Positions 32,101 to 41,230 of a stretch of DNA of 64,000 bases are shown piece after piece. The DNA lies in contig NZ_CP109907.1 of the NCBI RefSeq assembly GCF_033097525.1, positions 4,216,001 to 4,280,000 of the forward strand, read 5' to 3'. A model generated the notes under the pieces. The model searched no databases, was not told where the DNA came from, and was given only the letters and a program-made list of their open reading frames with translations. The position numbers and the translations under genes are program-made. Origin of the DNA: Sphingobacterium sp. UGAL515B_05. GTDB taxonomy: Bacteria; Bacteroidota; Bacteroidia; Sphingobacteriales; Sphingobacteriaceae. How positions within the stretch are numbered: the first letter of the stretch is position 1; every line of letters begins with the position of its first letter.

Positions 32101-33429
32101 ATGACTATACTCCTCATTGTAATCAGCATTTGTTTGCTTATCCTTTGCATAACTTATTTTAAGATCAATGCCTTTCTCGCTTTTTTAGTTGTTTCCTTAC
32201 TCAGCGGACTTTGTTTGGGTATTCCACCGGCACAGTTGGTGGGTACAGTTGAAAAAGGTGTTGCAGGCGTCATGGGAAGCCTAACTTTAATCATTGTTTT
32301 GGGCGCAATGTTGGGGAAAATTGTTGCTGAAAGTGGGGCCGCTGAGATAATTGCTGAGCAAATGGTCCGCCTGATGGGAGAGCGATACCTACAGTGGGGG
32401 CTTATGTTGACGGGTTTTATCGTTGGAATACCGCTATTTTATGGAATCGGATTTGTCTTATTAGTCCCCTTGATATTTTCGATTTCCTACCGCTATAAGT
32501 TGCCGACAGTATATATTGGATTACCGATGCTGGCAGCCCTGTCTGTGACACATGGCTTTATTCCGCCGCATCCTTCCCCGGTTGCATTAGTTGCCCTGTT
32601 TCACGCTGATATGGGACTGACACTTATCTATGGTCTTTTGATCGCCATACCCGCTATTATTTTGGGTGGGCCAATTTTTGGAAGAAGCCTCAAAAATATA
32701 CGGGCAAGTCAGGAATCAATTTTCCGCGAGAAAGATCACTCGAAATCAGCGCAGTATCTGCGCCCCACAGTGGCCGTGAGTTTGGTTGTAGCCTTGCTGC
32801 CGGTATTGCTCATTGTCTTATTTACATTGCTTCCTTATTGCTATCATACAAGCAATATAGCGCTGCAGCAGGGAGTTAAGTTTATCGGCAACCCCACCGT
32901 TGTTATGGTTATTGCGGTCAGTGTAGCAACCTATTTATTAGGATTGAAATTGGGGCGATCGATGGCCAATGTGATGAAAATCTATGAATCTGCAGTGAAA
33001 GATATTGCCATGATCCTACTGATTATTGCTGGCTCGGGAATCTTTAAACAGGTGATGGAGGATAGTGGTGTGAGTCTATTATTGGCCAATACCCTGCAGC
33101 AGCTGTCGATTTCACCGCTACTATTGGCTTGGTTAATTACAGCTGTTATCAGAGGTTGTGTCGGCTCGGCCACAGTAGCCGCTCTAACGGCGGCTGGTGT
33201 GCTGCTACCGATTGTTACAGGGGGAAAAGTGGATCCCAACCTTATGGTGTTGGCGATAGGAGCCGGCAGTTTGATGTTTTCCCATGTTAATGATGCCGGA
33301 TTTTGGCTATTTAAAGAGTACTTTGGACTTAGCATAAAGGATACCTTATTTTCCTGGTCCATCATGGAGGCGATTGTTTCCATTGTTGGGCTGCTTGCTG
33401 TTTTACTATTGCAATTAATTTTATATTAG
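32101..33429 (+). CDS. GntP-family permease (gluconate/D-serine type)
   Basis: 442 residues, about a dozen hydrophobic helices, no signal peptide. Family marks are LGAMLGKIVAESGAAEIIAE (about 68-87), the conserved THGFIPPHPSPVALV (about 151-165), and AVIRGCVGSATVAALTAAGVL followed by SLMFSHVNDAGFWLFKEYF (about 391-410). GntP members carry gluconate or, as DsdX, D-serine. It heads a rightward cluster with a Rid protein and a D-serine-dehydratase-like enzyme, which points to D-serine or a similar D-amino acid; that specificity is inference. Confidence 0.92.
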   Translation: MTILLIVISICLLILCITYFKINAFLAFLVVSLLSGLCLGIPPAQLVGTVEKGVAGVMGSLTLIIVLGAMLGKIVAESGAAEIIAEQMVRLMGERYLQWGLMLTGFIVGIPLFYGIGFVLLVPLIFSISYRYKLPTVYIGLPMLAALSVTHGFIPPHPSPVALVALFHADMGLTLIYGLLIAIPAIILGGPIFGRSLKNIRASQESIFREKDHSKSAQYLRPTVAVSLVVALLPVLLIVLFTLLPYCYHTSNIALQQGVKFIGNPTVVMVIAVSVATYLLGLKLGRSMANVMKIYESAVKDIAMILLIIAGSGIFKQVMEDSGVSLLLANTLQQLSISPLLLAWLITAVIRGCVGSATVAALTAAGVLLPIVTGGKVDPNLMVLAIGAGSLMFSHVNDAGFWLFKEYFGLSIKDTLFSWSIMEAIVSIVGLLAVLLLQLILY

Positions 33430-33459
33430 CTATTATTTTAAACTTTAAAATCGTTAAAG

Positions 33460-33924
33460 ATGTACAACGCAGATGAACAATTCGAAAAATTAGGTTTGAC
33501 ATTACCACCAGCACCGGCACCTAAAGGTGTCTATAAACCATACGTCATTGACGGCAAGTACCTGTATCTTTCTGGTCATGGTCCTGTACAAGATGATGCT
33601 ACATTAATTATCGGTCGAATTGGAAGTGATATCAGTCCTGAAGAAGGCAAACTTGCGGCGAGACAAGTTGGTCTAACCATGTTGTCGACCATTAAAACCA
33701 ACTTGGGCTCATTAAACAAAATCAAGCGTGTGATCAAGGTATTGGGTATGGTCAACTGTACCTCGGATTTTCTTTATCATCCAGGCGTAATTAACGGCTG
33801 TAGTGAGCTATTCGCTGCGGTTTGGGGAGAAGAGAATGGTATTGGAACACGTAGTGCAGTTGGATTTGGTTCTTTGCCCGATAATATTCCCGTAGAAATC
33901 GAAGCATTATTTGAGTTATACTAA
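33460..33924 (+). CDS. RidA/YjgF-family protein (reactive enamine/imine deaminase)
   Basis: 154 residues. Rid-family features: YLYLSGHGPVQDD (about 30-42), the helix AARQVGLTMLSTIKTNLGSLNKIKRVIKV, and the C-terminal TRSAVGFGSLPDNIPVEIEALFEL with the conserved Arg that binds the substrate carboxylate. Rid enzymes hydrolyse 2-aminoacrylate and related imines released by PLP dehydratases. The next gene encodes just such a PLP enzyme 10 bp downstream, which gives this protein a plausible job. The longer N terminus (EKLGLTLPPAPAPKGVYKPY) marks a subfamily distinct from classic RidA. Confidence 0.9.
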   Translation: MYNADEQFEKLGLTLPPAPAPKGVYKPYVIDGKYLYLSGHGPVQDDATLIIGRIGSDISPEEGKLAARQVGLTMLSTIKTNLGSLNKIKRVIKVLGMVNCTSDFLYHPGVINGCSELFAAVWGEENGIGTRSAVGFGSLPDNIPVEIEALFELY

Positions 33925-33934
33925 TCGGAATTGT

Positions 33935-35041
33935 ATGGAAACTTGGTGCCATATACATGATGTCGATCGGGTCGATTCGCCAGCTTTACTGGTCTACCCT
34001 GATCGCATTGTCAAGAACATAGATCGCGCTTTACATATTGTGCATGGGCGGGCTGATCGATTGCGGCCGCATATCAAAACGAACAAGTGTCGGGAAGTAT
34101 GCCAACTGATGATGGATAGGGGGATTACAAAGTTTAAGTGTGCAACCATTGCAGAAGCTGAACTATTGGGTGTTATCGGTGCAAAAGATGTTTTGCTGGC
34201 ATACCAGCCCGTAGGGCCAAAGATAGATCGTTTTTTGAATCTTGTAACCGCCTTTCCGGAGACACATTTTGCCTGTCTTGTGGATCATGTCGATGCAGCA
34301 CAGGAGATTTCAAAGCGTAGTCTGTCGAAAGGCTTACTCAGCGCTGTTTATCTCGATGTTAATATTGGCATGGGCCGTACAGGAGTATCTTTAGAAGGGA
34401 TTGAGCGTCTCGTTATGGATATCCATCTTTTGGAAGGTATTCAGTTGGTAGGTGTGCATGGTTATGACGGTCATATTCATGACAAGGATTATAAACTTCG
34501 CGAAAAGCAATCCCAACATTCATATGGTATACTCGAAACCGCCTACCTTATGGCGCAGGTGTCCACCTCTAAACCGTTGACTAAAGTTATTGGCGGTTCG
34601 CCAAGTTTCCCTTTTCATGCCGAACGCAGCGATGTAGAATGCAGTCCCGGAACGTTTGTGTTTTGGGATTTTGGCTATGCCGAAAATTACGCAGAACAGG
34701 ATTTTATGCTTGCAGCGGTACTTCTGACGCGTGTCGTCTCGATTGTTGATCACAAGCACCTTTGTTTGGATCTGGGGTATAAATCAGTTGCATGTGAATC
34801 ACCGCAACCCCGCGTCAAGTTTTTTGATCCGCGTATTGGCGAAATAAAAATGCAGAGTGAAGAACATTTGGTCGTTGAGGTAGCAGATAGTGCCCAGTTT
34901 AACTTAGGCGATGCCCTTTATGCCGTGCCAAGGCACATCTGCCCAACAGTAGCTTGTTATGGCGAACTTCAAGTTGTCAATGAACGGCAGGCAGATCAAA
35001 TTTGGACTGTTTATGCGCGAAATAAAAAAATAAATTATTGA
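33935..35041 (+). CDS. fold-type III PLP enzyme, D-serine dehydratase / D-threonine aldolase family
   Basis: 368 residues from the ATG at 33935 (an in-frame ATG at 33911 would overlap the Rid gene). An N-terminal alanine-racemase-type barrel has the PLP lysine in RPHIKTNK (Lys about 48) and LDVNIGMGRTGV (about 145-156). A C-terminal beta domain has HICPTVACYGEL. The metal pair there is His-x-Cys (about 334 and 336), as in zinc D-serine dehydratase, rather than the His-x-Asp described for D-threonine aldolases. D-serine dehydratase would make 2-aminoacrylate, which the adjacent Rid protein could clear. Family certain, exact substrate inferred. Confidence 0.88.
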   Translation: METWCHIHDVDRVDSPALLVYPDRIVKNIDRALHIVHGRADRLRPHIKTNKCREVCQLMMDRGITKFKCATIAEAELLGVIGAKDVLLAYQPVGPKIDRFLNLVTAFPETHFACLVDHVDAAQEISKRSLSKGLLSAVYLDVNIGMGRTGVSLEGIERLVMDIHLLEGIQLVGVHGYDGHIHDKDYKLREKQSQHSYGILETAYLMAQVSTSKPLTKVIGGSPSFPFHAERSDVECSPGTFVFWDFGYAENYAEQDFMLAAVLLTRVVSIVDHKHLCLDLGYKSVACESPQPRVKFFDPRIGEIKMQSEEHLVVEVADSAQFNLGDALYAVPRHICPTVACYGELQVVNERQADQIWTVYARNKKINY

Positions 35042-35042
35042 T

Positions 35043-36137
35043 ATGTACGAATTTGAAATGCCATTTTTGGTCGATGCACATTTGGATTTGAGTATGAACG
35101 CCATGGAATGGAATCGGGATCTTCGATTGTCGATTACCGAACTGAACCGTAGGGAAAAGGGAATGGATGACAAGCCCGATCGGGCTAAGGCAACCGTCAC
35201 TTTTGACGAATTGCGTCGTGGTCATATTGGTTTGGTTGTTGCTACACAAATCGCCCGTTTCGTAAAACCCGATAGTGCTTTGCCAGGCTGGTACTCGCCG
35301 GAACAGGCATGGGCACAAACACAGGGGCAGCTTGCATGGTATAAAGCGATGGAAGCCGATGGACAAATGAAAATGATCTGTACAAAAACTGATTTGGACC
35401 AGCATTTGGCGCTCTGGTCGGATGGCAGCGATCATGCCGATAAGCCAATCGGATATCTGCTGAGTCTGGAAGGTGCCGATTCCATTGTTGATATCAGCTA
35501 TCTCGAAACAGCCTATAACTATGGCTTAAGAGCGATTGGGCCAGCACATTACGGACCGGGTCGATATGCCAATGGAACAGACTCGTCGGGTAAGCTTAAT
35601 GAGCAGGGAATAAGGTTATTGGAAGAAATGGAGCGATTGGGGATGATATTGGACGCGACACACCTGAATGATGATGCTTTTTGGGATGCTGTCCAACGCT
35701 ATCAGGGTGCGATTTGGGCCAGCCATAATAACTGTCGCAAGTTTGTGGACCATAACAGGCAGTTCAGTGATGAAATGATCAAGGCTCTTGTAAAGAAAAA
35801 AGCAGTGATCGGGGTAGCGCTCGATGCTTGGATGATGGTACCGAATTGGGTACGCGGTGTATCCGATCCTAAAACAAGCAATTGCTCCATGGATATCATG
35901 GCCAACAATATTGATCATATTTGTCAATTGGCAGGAAATGTCGATCATGTTGGCGTGGGGAGCGACTTAGACGGCGCATTTGGCCGTGAGCAGTGTCCTT
36001 ATGATCTGGAAACGATTGCTGATATCCAAAAAGTATTTGGCATCCTGTCAAAAAGAGGGTATAATAACACCGATCTTGAAAAGATTGCCAGCAAGAACTG
36101 GCTTAATTTTATGCGAAATGCATTGCCCGAATCATAA
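35043..36137 (+). CDS. membrane dipeptidase family (peptidase M19)
   Basis: 364 residues, no signal peptide. Zinc-site motifs of renal-dipeptidase-like enzymes: VDAHLDLS (about 10-17), LLSLEGADS (Glu about 143), LDATHLND (about 203-210), IWASHNNCR (about 224-232) and HVGVGSDLDGAFG (about 302-314). Family enzymes cleave dipeptides and accept D-residues at the C-terminal position. It follows the PLP enzyme by 1 bp, so it is in the same operon. It could release D-amino acids from cell-wall-like dipeptides, which is inference. Confidence 0.92.
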   Translation: MYEFEMPFLVDAHLDLSMNAMEWNRDLRLSITELNRREKGMDDKPDRAKATVTFDELRRGHIGLVVATQIARFVKPDSALPGWYSPEQAWAQTQGQLAWYKAMEADGQMKMICTKTDLDQHLALWSDGSDHADKPIGYLLSLEGADSIVDISYLETAYNYGLRAIGPAHYGPGRYANGTDSSGKLNEQGIRLLEEMERLGMILDATHLNDDAFWDAVQRYQGAIWASHNNCRKFVDHNRQFSDEMIKALVKKKAVIGVALDAWMMVPNWVRGVSDPKTSNCSMDIMANNIDHICQLAGNVDHVGVGSDLDGAFGREQCPYDLETIADIQKVFGILSKRGYNNTDLEKIASKNWLNFMRNALPES

Positions 36138-36350
36138 GAATAAAATAGAGCTCTATTTGAGCTTGTATAGAGCAATGACAACCGAAGACAATAGCCTGTT
36201 TAAGCGATAGTCACTCGAGGACAACGAGCACGTTACTTCAGCGGTCGTATCGCTCGCTGTCGTTATGTGTATCAATAACATAAGGCTTCTACGTGGTCAT
36301 TGAAACCGATGAAATAAATCAAAACAAACACCTCCAACACGAATTAATCG

Positions 36351-37592
36351 ATGAAACCAGTATTACGCGTCCAATTGTCCCTGATGATGTTTTTAGAATA
36401 TTTTATCAAAGGGGCCTGGTTTGTTACTTTGGGAACATACCTTATTAAATCGCTCAATGCCTCGGGTATGGAGGTCGCGAATATTTTTGCAACACAATCC
36501 CTTGGTGCTGTATTTGCTCCTTTTTTTGTGGGTTTTGTCGCCGACAGATACTTTAATGCCGAGCGGGTACTTTCAGCATTACATCTCATTGGAGCTGGAC
36601 TACTTTACGGGATGTCGCAGGCACCGGATGCGACACATTTTTATCCCTATGTATTTGTCTATTTTATGGCTTACATGTCTTCGCTATCCTTATCCAATGG
36701 GATCGCATTCCGGCATATTGAAGACGCGAAGAAGTATTTTCCGGGGGTACGCGTGTGGGGAACGATCGGTTGGATCTGTTCGGGACTTGTGATCAGTTAT
36801 TTGTTCCGTTGGGATGCTCCCGAATCGATACAGGCAGGTGCCTTGCATAATACCTTTATTATGGGCGCGGTTTGTTCGGTGTTACTGGCATTCTTTAGTT
36901 TGGCCCTGCCAAAAACTCCACCTCAGGTGAAACTCAGGGATGAAAAATTTGATTTTGGAAAGGCAATCGGTTTGGATGCATTGAAGCTTTTAAAAAAGCG
37001 GAGTTTTCTGATTTTTTTTGTAACAGCAATTGTCATTTGTATTCCCATTTCGTTCTATTATCAAAATGCGAACCCATTTTTGGTCAATGCCGGAATACCG
37101 AACCCCACAGCAAAAATGGCATTGGGGCAATTTTCCGAAGCCATTTGCTTGTTGTTGATTCCATTTTTCTTTAGACGCTTGGGGTATAAAAAGATGATTT
37201 TACTGGGCATTGCGGCCTGGGCACTTCGCTATTTGTTTTTTGCCTACGGCGACGGACAGGAACGGTCATTCTTATTGCTATCCGGAATTTTATTGCATGG
37301 CATCTGCTATGATTTTATGTTCGTAGTGGGGCAGATCTATACCGATCGAATTGCTGGTGAAAAATACAAGGCTTCTGCACAGGGGCTTATTACCATCGCG
37401 ATGTATGGTGTAGGGATGCTGATCGGATTTTGGGTTGCCGGTGCTGTTTCAGATTACCTGAAAACAGCTTATGCTGCTCAATTTTGGGAATATCTTTGGT
37501 TTATTCCGGCAGGTATTTCTGGTTTTTGTCTTTTGCTATTTGCCCTATTTTTTAAAGAGGAGAAAACGATGCCGGATATGAAAGCCAGTTAA
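36351..37592 (+). CDS. MFS permease of the nucleoside:H+ symporter (NupG) type
   Basis: 413 residues with 12 predicted helices. The opening (VQLSLMMFLEYFIKGAWFVTLGTYL) and WGTIGWICSGLVISYLFRW (about 130-148) are typical of NupG/XapB-like permeases, which in Bacteroidota extend to other small solutes. It is last in the cluster, 213 bp after the dipeptidase, so it may have its own promoter. Substrate not determinable; nucleosides by family, dipeptides or cell-wall fragments by context. Confidence 0.85.
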   Translation: MKPVLRVQLSLMMFLEYFIKGAWFVTLGTYLIKSLNASGMEVANIFATQSLGAVFAPFFVGFVADRYFNAERVLSALHLIGAGLLYGMSQAPDATHFYPYVFVYFMAYMSSLSLSNGIAFRHIEDAKKYFPGVRVWGTIGWICSGLVISYLFRWDAPESIQAGALHNTFIMGAVCSVLLAFFSLALPKTPPQVKLRDEKFDFGKAIGLDALKLLKKRSFLIFFVTAIVICIPISFYYQNANPFLVNAGIPNPTAKMALGQFSEAICLLLIPFFFRRLGYKKMILLGIAAWALRYLFFAYGDGQERSFLLLSGILLHGICYDFMFVVGQIYTDRIAGEKYKASAQGLITIAMYGVGMLIGFWVAGAVSDYLKTAYAAQFWEYLWFIPAGISGFCLLLFALFFKEEKTMPDMKAS

Positions 37593-37639
37593 AGATGCGC
37601 TATGTTCAATTAAAGGCAGAACGTCCGTAAAAAACGATA

Positions 37640-37678
37640 ACATGGAGCATCTATGATGGGAAGGTGCTCCATGTCTTT
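37640..37678 (+). terminator. hairpin terminator after the MFS gene
   Basis: ACATGGAGCATC at 37640-37651 pairs with GGTGCTCCATGT at 37663-37674 (one G-U-type mismatch), followed by CTTT. It lies between convergent genes. Confidence 0.6.
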
Positions 37679-37688
37679 AAAATGCCTA

Positions 37689-38033
37689 TTAGATCATATT
37701 GAACCATTCCTGGTATTTTTCACCGATGAAGGGGAGTGGTTTCCGCTCTCCGGAAAATGCGGACATTAATCCTAGTATAAGAGCAATAAGTAGGAGCAAT
37801 CCAACAATACTAATGGCGATTCCGCCAATACCCGGAATAAAACGTAACAATCCCAAAGCCATTCCTGTTACTGAAATGCCTATACTTTGTCGGATATGGA
37901 ATTGCGCTAAAGCAGTCTTTTCCTTGTTGTTCATGATGATGGCTGCAACAAGACCGATGATGGTTAAGTAAGAAATAATAGCAATTGTTTTTCCGTCATT
38001 TGACGTAGCCTTCTGAATAGGGGTTCTCTCCAT
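37689..38033 (-). CDS. DUF4870 (Tic20-like) membrane protein
   Basis: 114 residues, four hydrophobic segments. The family pattern is visible: DGKTIAIISYLTIIG, then the charged linker NNKEKTALAQFHIRQSIG, and the closing GERKPLPFIGEKYQEWFNMI. This matches DUF4870/YtpI-like small membrane proteins, which lack a known function. On the same strand as the ABC exporter gene but downstream of it by 94 bp. Confidence 0.85.
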   Translation of the reverse strand: MERTPIQKATSNDGKTIAIISYLTIIGLVAAIIMNNKEKTALAQFHIRQSIGISVTGMALGLLRFIPGIGGIAISIVGLLLLIALILGLMSAFSGERKPLPFIGEKYQEWFNMI

Positions 38034-38127
38034 GATCCTTTATTGTAAAATGTTTGACTTAAATATTTAAGACAAATTTAGGAGAGATATCCCTTCTATC
38101 CTTTAGCTGAATTCAGGGATATTTTAA

Positions 38128-39909
38128 TTATCCTTCGACACTTTCCAGTAATTGCTTTTCATGGAGTTCAAAATATTCACCTCTTTTCTCCATCAATTCA
38201 GCATGTGTACCCTGTTCTACAATTTCGCCTTGATCCATCACCAATATATGGTCTGCATTCTTGATCGTCGAGATGCGATGGGCAATAAAAATACAGGTCT
38301 TGCCTTTCATGATGCGGCTTAGCGAACGTAGAATTGTTTCTTCTGTTTTTGTATCCACGGCGGAAAGACAGTCATCAAAAATCAATACTTTGGGTTCCTT
38401 AATTAAAGCGCGTGCGATGGATACCCGTTGTTTTTGTCCACCGGAGAGGGTGATACCACGTTCCCCAACGGCAGTTTCAAATCCATCTTCAAAAGCTATA
38501 ATATTGTCGTATACAGCGGCATCTTTGGCGGCCTGTTCCACTTGTTCCTGTGTAAAGTGGTCTAAACCAAAGCCTATATTATTGGCAATGGTATCTGAAA
38601 ATAGGAAAACATCTTGTGGGACAAATCCAACTTGTTGGCGCAAGCTTTTGAAATCAAGGTTTTTAATTTCTAGACTATCATAATGAATACTTCCTTTGTC
38701 AATATCATACATCCGAAGGAGTAAGTTGGCCAGCGTTGATTTTCCGGAGCCTGTTTTTCCGATAATAGCAAGTGTTTTGCCGATCGGAATTTGGAACGAT
38801 ATATTTTTAATCGCCTGAATACCTGTTTCGGGATAGGTAAAGGAGATTCCATCAACCCTGATCTCACCCGCGAGTTCTTTGGTAGCTGTTCCGTTAACAA
38901 TAGGAGATTCCGTTTGAAGGAATTCGTTGATGCGTTTTTGCGAGGCCGCAGCACGTTGTACCAATGAGGTAACCCAAGCCAAAGACATGGCCGGGAAAGT
39001 CAACTGGTTGACATAGATGATAAACTCAGCGATGTTTCCGGCAGTCACTGTTCCTTTGGCAACTTCAATTCCACCGATATAAATGGTGATTACCGTACTG
39101 AGCCCAATAAGCAATAGAATAAGCGGAAAGAAAACAGCCTGTACTTTGACGAGATCAAGAGCCGTGTTGCGGTAAATGGTACTTTCCTTCTCAAATTCCT
39201 GCATTTTATTTTGTTCTCTGGTATAGGTCTTGATGACGCGGATACCTGCAAAAGTTTCCTGCACGAAAGAAGAAAGCTTCGCCAGTTGTTTCTGTATTTT
39301 TAAGCTACGCTTGTTAATAATCTTGTTGACAAATAAAATAATAACCGATAGGACCGGTATTGGCGCCAATGCATAGGTAGCCAAGCGTCCATTGACGCTA
39401 TACATCGCATAGATGACCATGATCGATAAAACTACCGTATTGATCGCATACATGATAGCGGGGCCTAAGTAGTTACGTACCTGATTGACATCTTCGGTGG
39501 CTCGGCTCATGAGATCTCCGGTATTGTTCTTCCGAAAGAAACCGAAGTTTAAATCTTGGTAGTGATTATAGATCTCATTTTTGAGGTCGTATTCAATATA
39601 ACGCGAGGTTAAAATAATCGTCTGACGCATAAAGAATAAAAATATGCCCCGCAAGAGCGACAGTAGGAGGACGACGAAACCAAAAAACAGGAGGCTGGTG
39701 CCAAATACCTTGTAGATGAGTTCCTGTCTGTCGAAACCATCAAATAGACGGTATAGATAGATGTTTTCCTGTACCAAATCAAATGCTTCGCGAATTACCT
39801 TTGCCGGCAATACCCCGAAATAGTTGGAGATGATAACAAAAATAACCCCTGGAACCAGTTTCCAGCGGTATTTATAAAAGTACTTATTTAAGTAGGCGAG
39901 ATCCTTCAT
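38128..39909 (-). CDS. ABC exporter, fused permease and ATPase (MsbA-like)
   Basis: 593 residues. Six-helix exporter domain (about 15-320) then ATPase (about 345-590) with Walker A GKTGSGKSTLA (about 385-395), Q-loop FVPQDVF, signature ITLSGGQKQR (about 482-491), Walker B VLIFDDCLSAVD and the H-loop FIAHR. A half-transporter that would work as a homodimer, exporting lipid, peptide or drug. The substrate is not evident, and the adjacent DUF4870 gene gives no clue. Confidence 0.95.
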   Translation of the reverse strand: MKDLAYLNKYFYKYRWKLVPGVIFVIISNYFGVLPAKVIREAFDLVQENIYLYRLFDGFDRQELIYKVFGTSLLFFGFVVLLLSLLRGIFLFFMRQTIILTSRYIEYDLKNEIYNHYQDLNFGFFRKNNTGDLMSRATEDVNQVRNYLGPAIMYAINTVVLSIMVIYAMYSVNGRLATYALAPIPVLSVIILFVNKIINKRSLKIQKQLAKLSSFVQETFAGIRVIKTYTREQNKMQEFEKESTIYRNTALDLVKVQAVFFPLILLLIGLSTVITIYIGGIEVAKGTVTAGNIAEFIIYVNQLTFPAMSLAWVTSLVQRAAASQKRINEFLQTESPIVNGTATKELAGEIRVDGISFTYPETGIQAIKNISFQIPIGKTLAIIGKTGSGKSTLANLLLRMYDIDKGSIHYDSLEIKNLDFKSLRQQVGFVPQDVFLFSDTIANNIGFGLDHFTQEQVEQAAKDAAVYDNIIAFEDGFETAVGERGITLSGGQKQRVSIARALIKEPKVLIFDDCLSAVDTKTEETILRSLSRIMKGKTCIFIAHRISTIKNADHILVMDQGEIVEQGTHAELMEKRGEYFELHEKQLLESVEG

Positions 39910-40036
39910 ATTACGAATACAAAAGTAGGACTAATTCATCAAAATGCTTTACGATTTGAGTGAATTTACTGTCATTCGGAAATCAAATGTTAAGTCTTGG
40001 ATAAAAAAAGTTGTTATGCACAACGAATAATTTTCC

Positions 40037-40044
40037 TACTTTTG
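40037..40044 (+). promoter_or_regulatory. candidate -7 box for the leucine-dehydrogenase-like gene
   Basis: TACTTTTG matches TAnnTTTG, with a TTG 23 nt upstream. It implies a leader of about 40 nt before the ATG at 40091. Confidence 0.55.
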
Positions 40045-40090
40045 CATCAAGTACCTTAAAAAATTAAAACAAATTAGAGTAGTACATTTT

Positions 40091-41170
40091 ATGTCAACAT
40101 CTCAAAATTCTATTTTTGAATTGATGAGCCAGTCTGGCCATCAAAACTTATTTTTCTGTAATGATGAATTGGTGGGCTTGAAAGCTATCGTTGCGATCCA
40201 TGATACAACCTTAGGGCCAGCGATAGGAGGGGTTCGTATGTTACCTTACGAAAGTACAGAAGAAGCTATTGAGGATGCTTTACGTTTATCCAAGGCCATT
40301 ACGTATAAATCAGCCATCACTGGATTGAATTTAGGCGGTGGTAGTGCTGTTATTATTGGGAATAGCCGTTTGGACAAATCTGAGGTTTTATTGCGCCGTT
40401 TGGGCCAGTTTATTGAAGGATTGAATGGAAATTTCATTGCTTCTTTGGATGTAGGTACCACACAACGCGATTTAGAACATATTTATACCGAAACTGACCA
40501 TGTTGCTGGTTTACCAAAAGCAATTCATGGCAGTGGTGTCGGTGATCCTTCAATCTTTGCAGCTCAGGGTGTTTATTTTGGTATAAAAGCCTGTTTAAAG
40601 GAATTGTACGGATCGGAAAATGTTGCTGGTAAAAAAGTTATTGTGCATGGCGTCGGTGGAGTTGGTGAGCGTTTAATTGCCATGTTACGTGAAGAGAATG
40701 CGCGTGTATATGTCAGCGATATTACGGAAGAAAAAATGTTGAAAGTAGCGGCCAAGTACAAAGCTGAGCCAATACCTTACGGTGAAGTATTTGATCACGA
40801 ATTTGACGTATATTCTCCCTGTGCATTAGGTGGTACGGTAAATCCAGAATCCGCGCAGAAAATGCAATGTAAAATTATTGCCGGTTCGGCGAATAATCAA
40901 TTGAAAGACGAACATGTTACAAGTTCTATCCTTCATGAAAGAGGTATATTATACGCCCCTGACTATTTGATCAACGCCGGTGCATTAATTGGCTGTTATT
41001 CAGAAATTCAAAATTATGGCGTAGATCACACTGAATTTGTGATCAAAAATATTTATAATGCGACTAGAGACGTATTGAAAAAATCAAAAGAAGAGAATAT
41101 TTCTACTTTTGAAGCGGCTAATCGCATCGCGGAGAAGCGTATCCAAGATATTAAAAAAATCAAGAGATAG
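40091..41170 (+). CDS. leucine/Glu/Phe/Val dehydrogenase homologue lacking the catalytic lysine
   Basis: 359 residues closely resembling leucine dehydrogenase: GLKAIVAIHDTTLGPAIGG (about 29-47), substrate-carboxylate Lys in ITYKSA (Lys73), DVGTT near 120, Rossmann motif GVGGVGERL (about 192-200) and CALGGTVN, GSANNQLK, APDYLINAGA. However, the catalytic lysine of the LNLGGGK motif (Lys80 in Bacillus enzymes) is Ser85 here (codon AGT at 40343-40345). The Glu normally preceding the DVGTT Asp is Leu. Everything else is intact, with no frameshift, so this looks like a changed activity rather than decay. It heads the nusB-DUF1573-yajC group. Confidence 0.88.
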   Translation: MSTSQNSIFELMSQSGHQNLFFCNDELVGLKAIVAIHDTTLGPAIGGVRMLPYESTEEAIEDALRLSKAITYKSAITGLNLGGGSAVIIGNSRLDKSEVLLRRLGQFIEGLNGNFIASLDVGTTQRDLEHIYTETDHVAGLPKAIHGSGVGDPSIFAAQGVYFGIKACLKELYGSENVAGKKVIVHGVGGVGERLIAMLREENARVYVSDITEEKMLKVAAKYKAEPIPYGEVFDHEFDVYSPCALGGTVNPESAQKMQCKIIAGSANNQLKDEHVTSSILHERGILYAPDYLINAGALIGCYSEIQNYGVDHTEFVIKNIYNATRDVLKKSKEENISTFEAANRIAEKRIQDIKKIKR

Positions 41171-41230
41171 TCTTCATCCCAAAATCGTTCTTATTTATTA
41201 TTTTATAAAAAAATCGTTCTTTAAATTACT

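Noticed and set aside
36140..36350. Insertion-sequence end or tRNA remnant after the dipeptidase gene
   Set aside because: It has a 16-bp palindrome (AAATAGAGCTCTATTT) and short GC-rich segments, but no cloverleaf, CCA end or terminal repeats.
37689..39909. DUF4870 protein as an accessory of the ABC exporter
   Set aside because: Same strand and neighbouring, but a 94-bp gap and no family evidence of partnership; left as separate genes.
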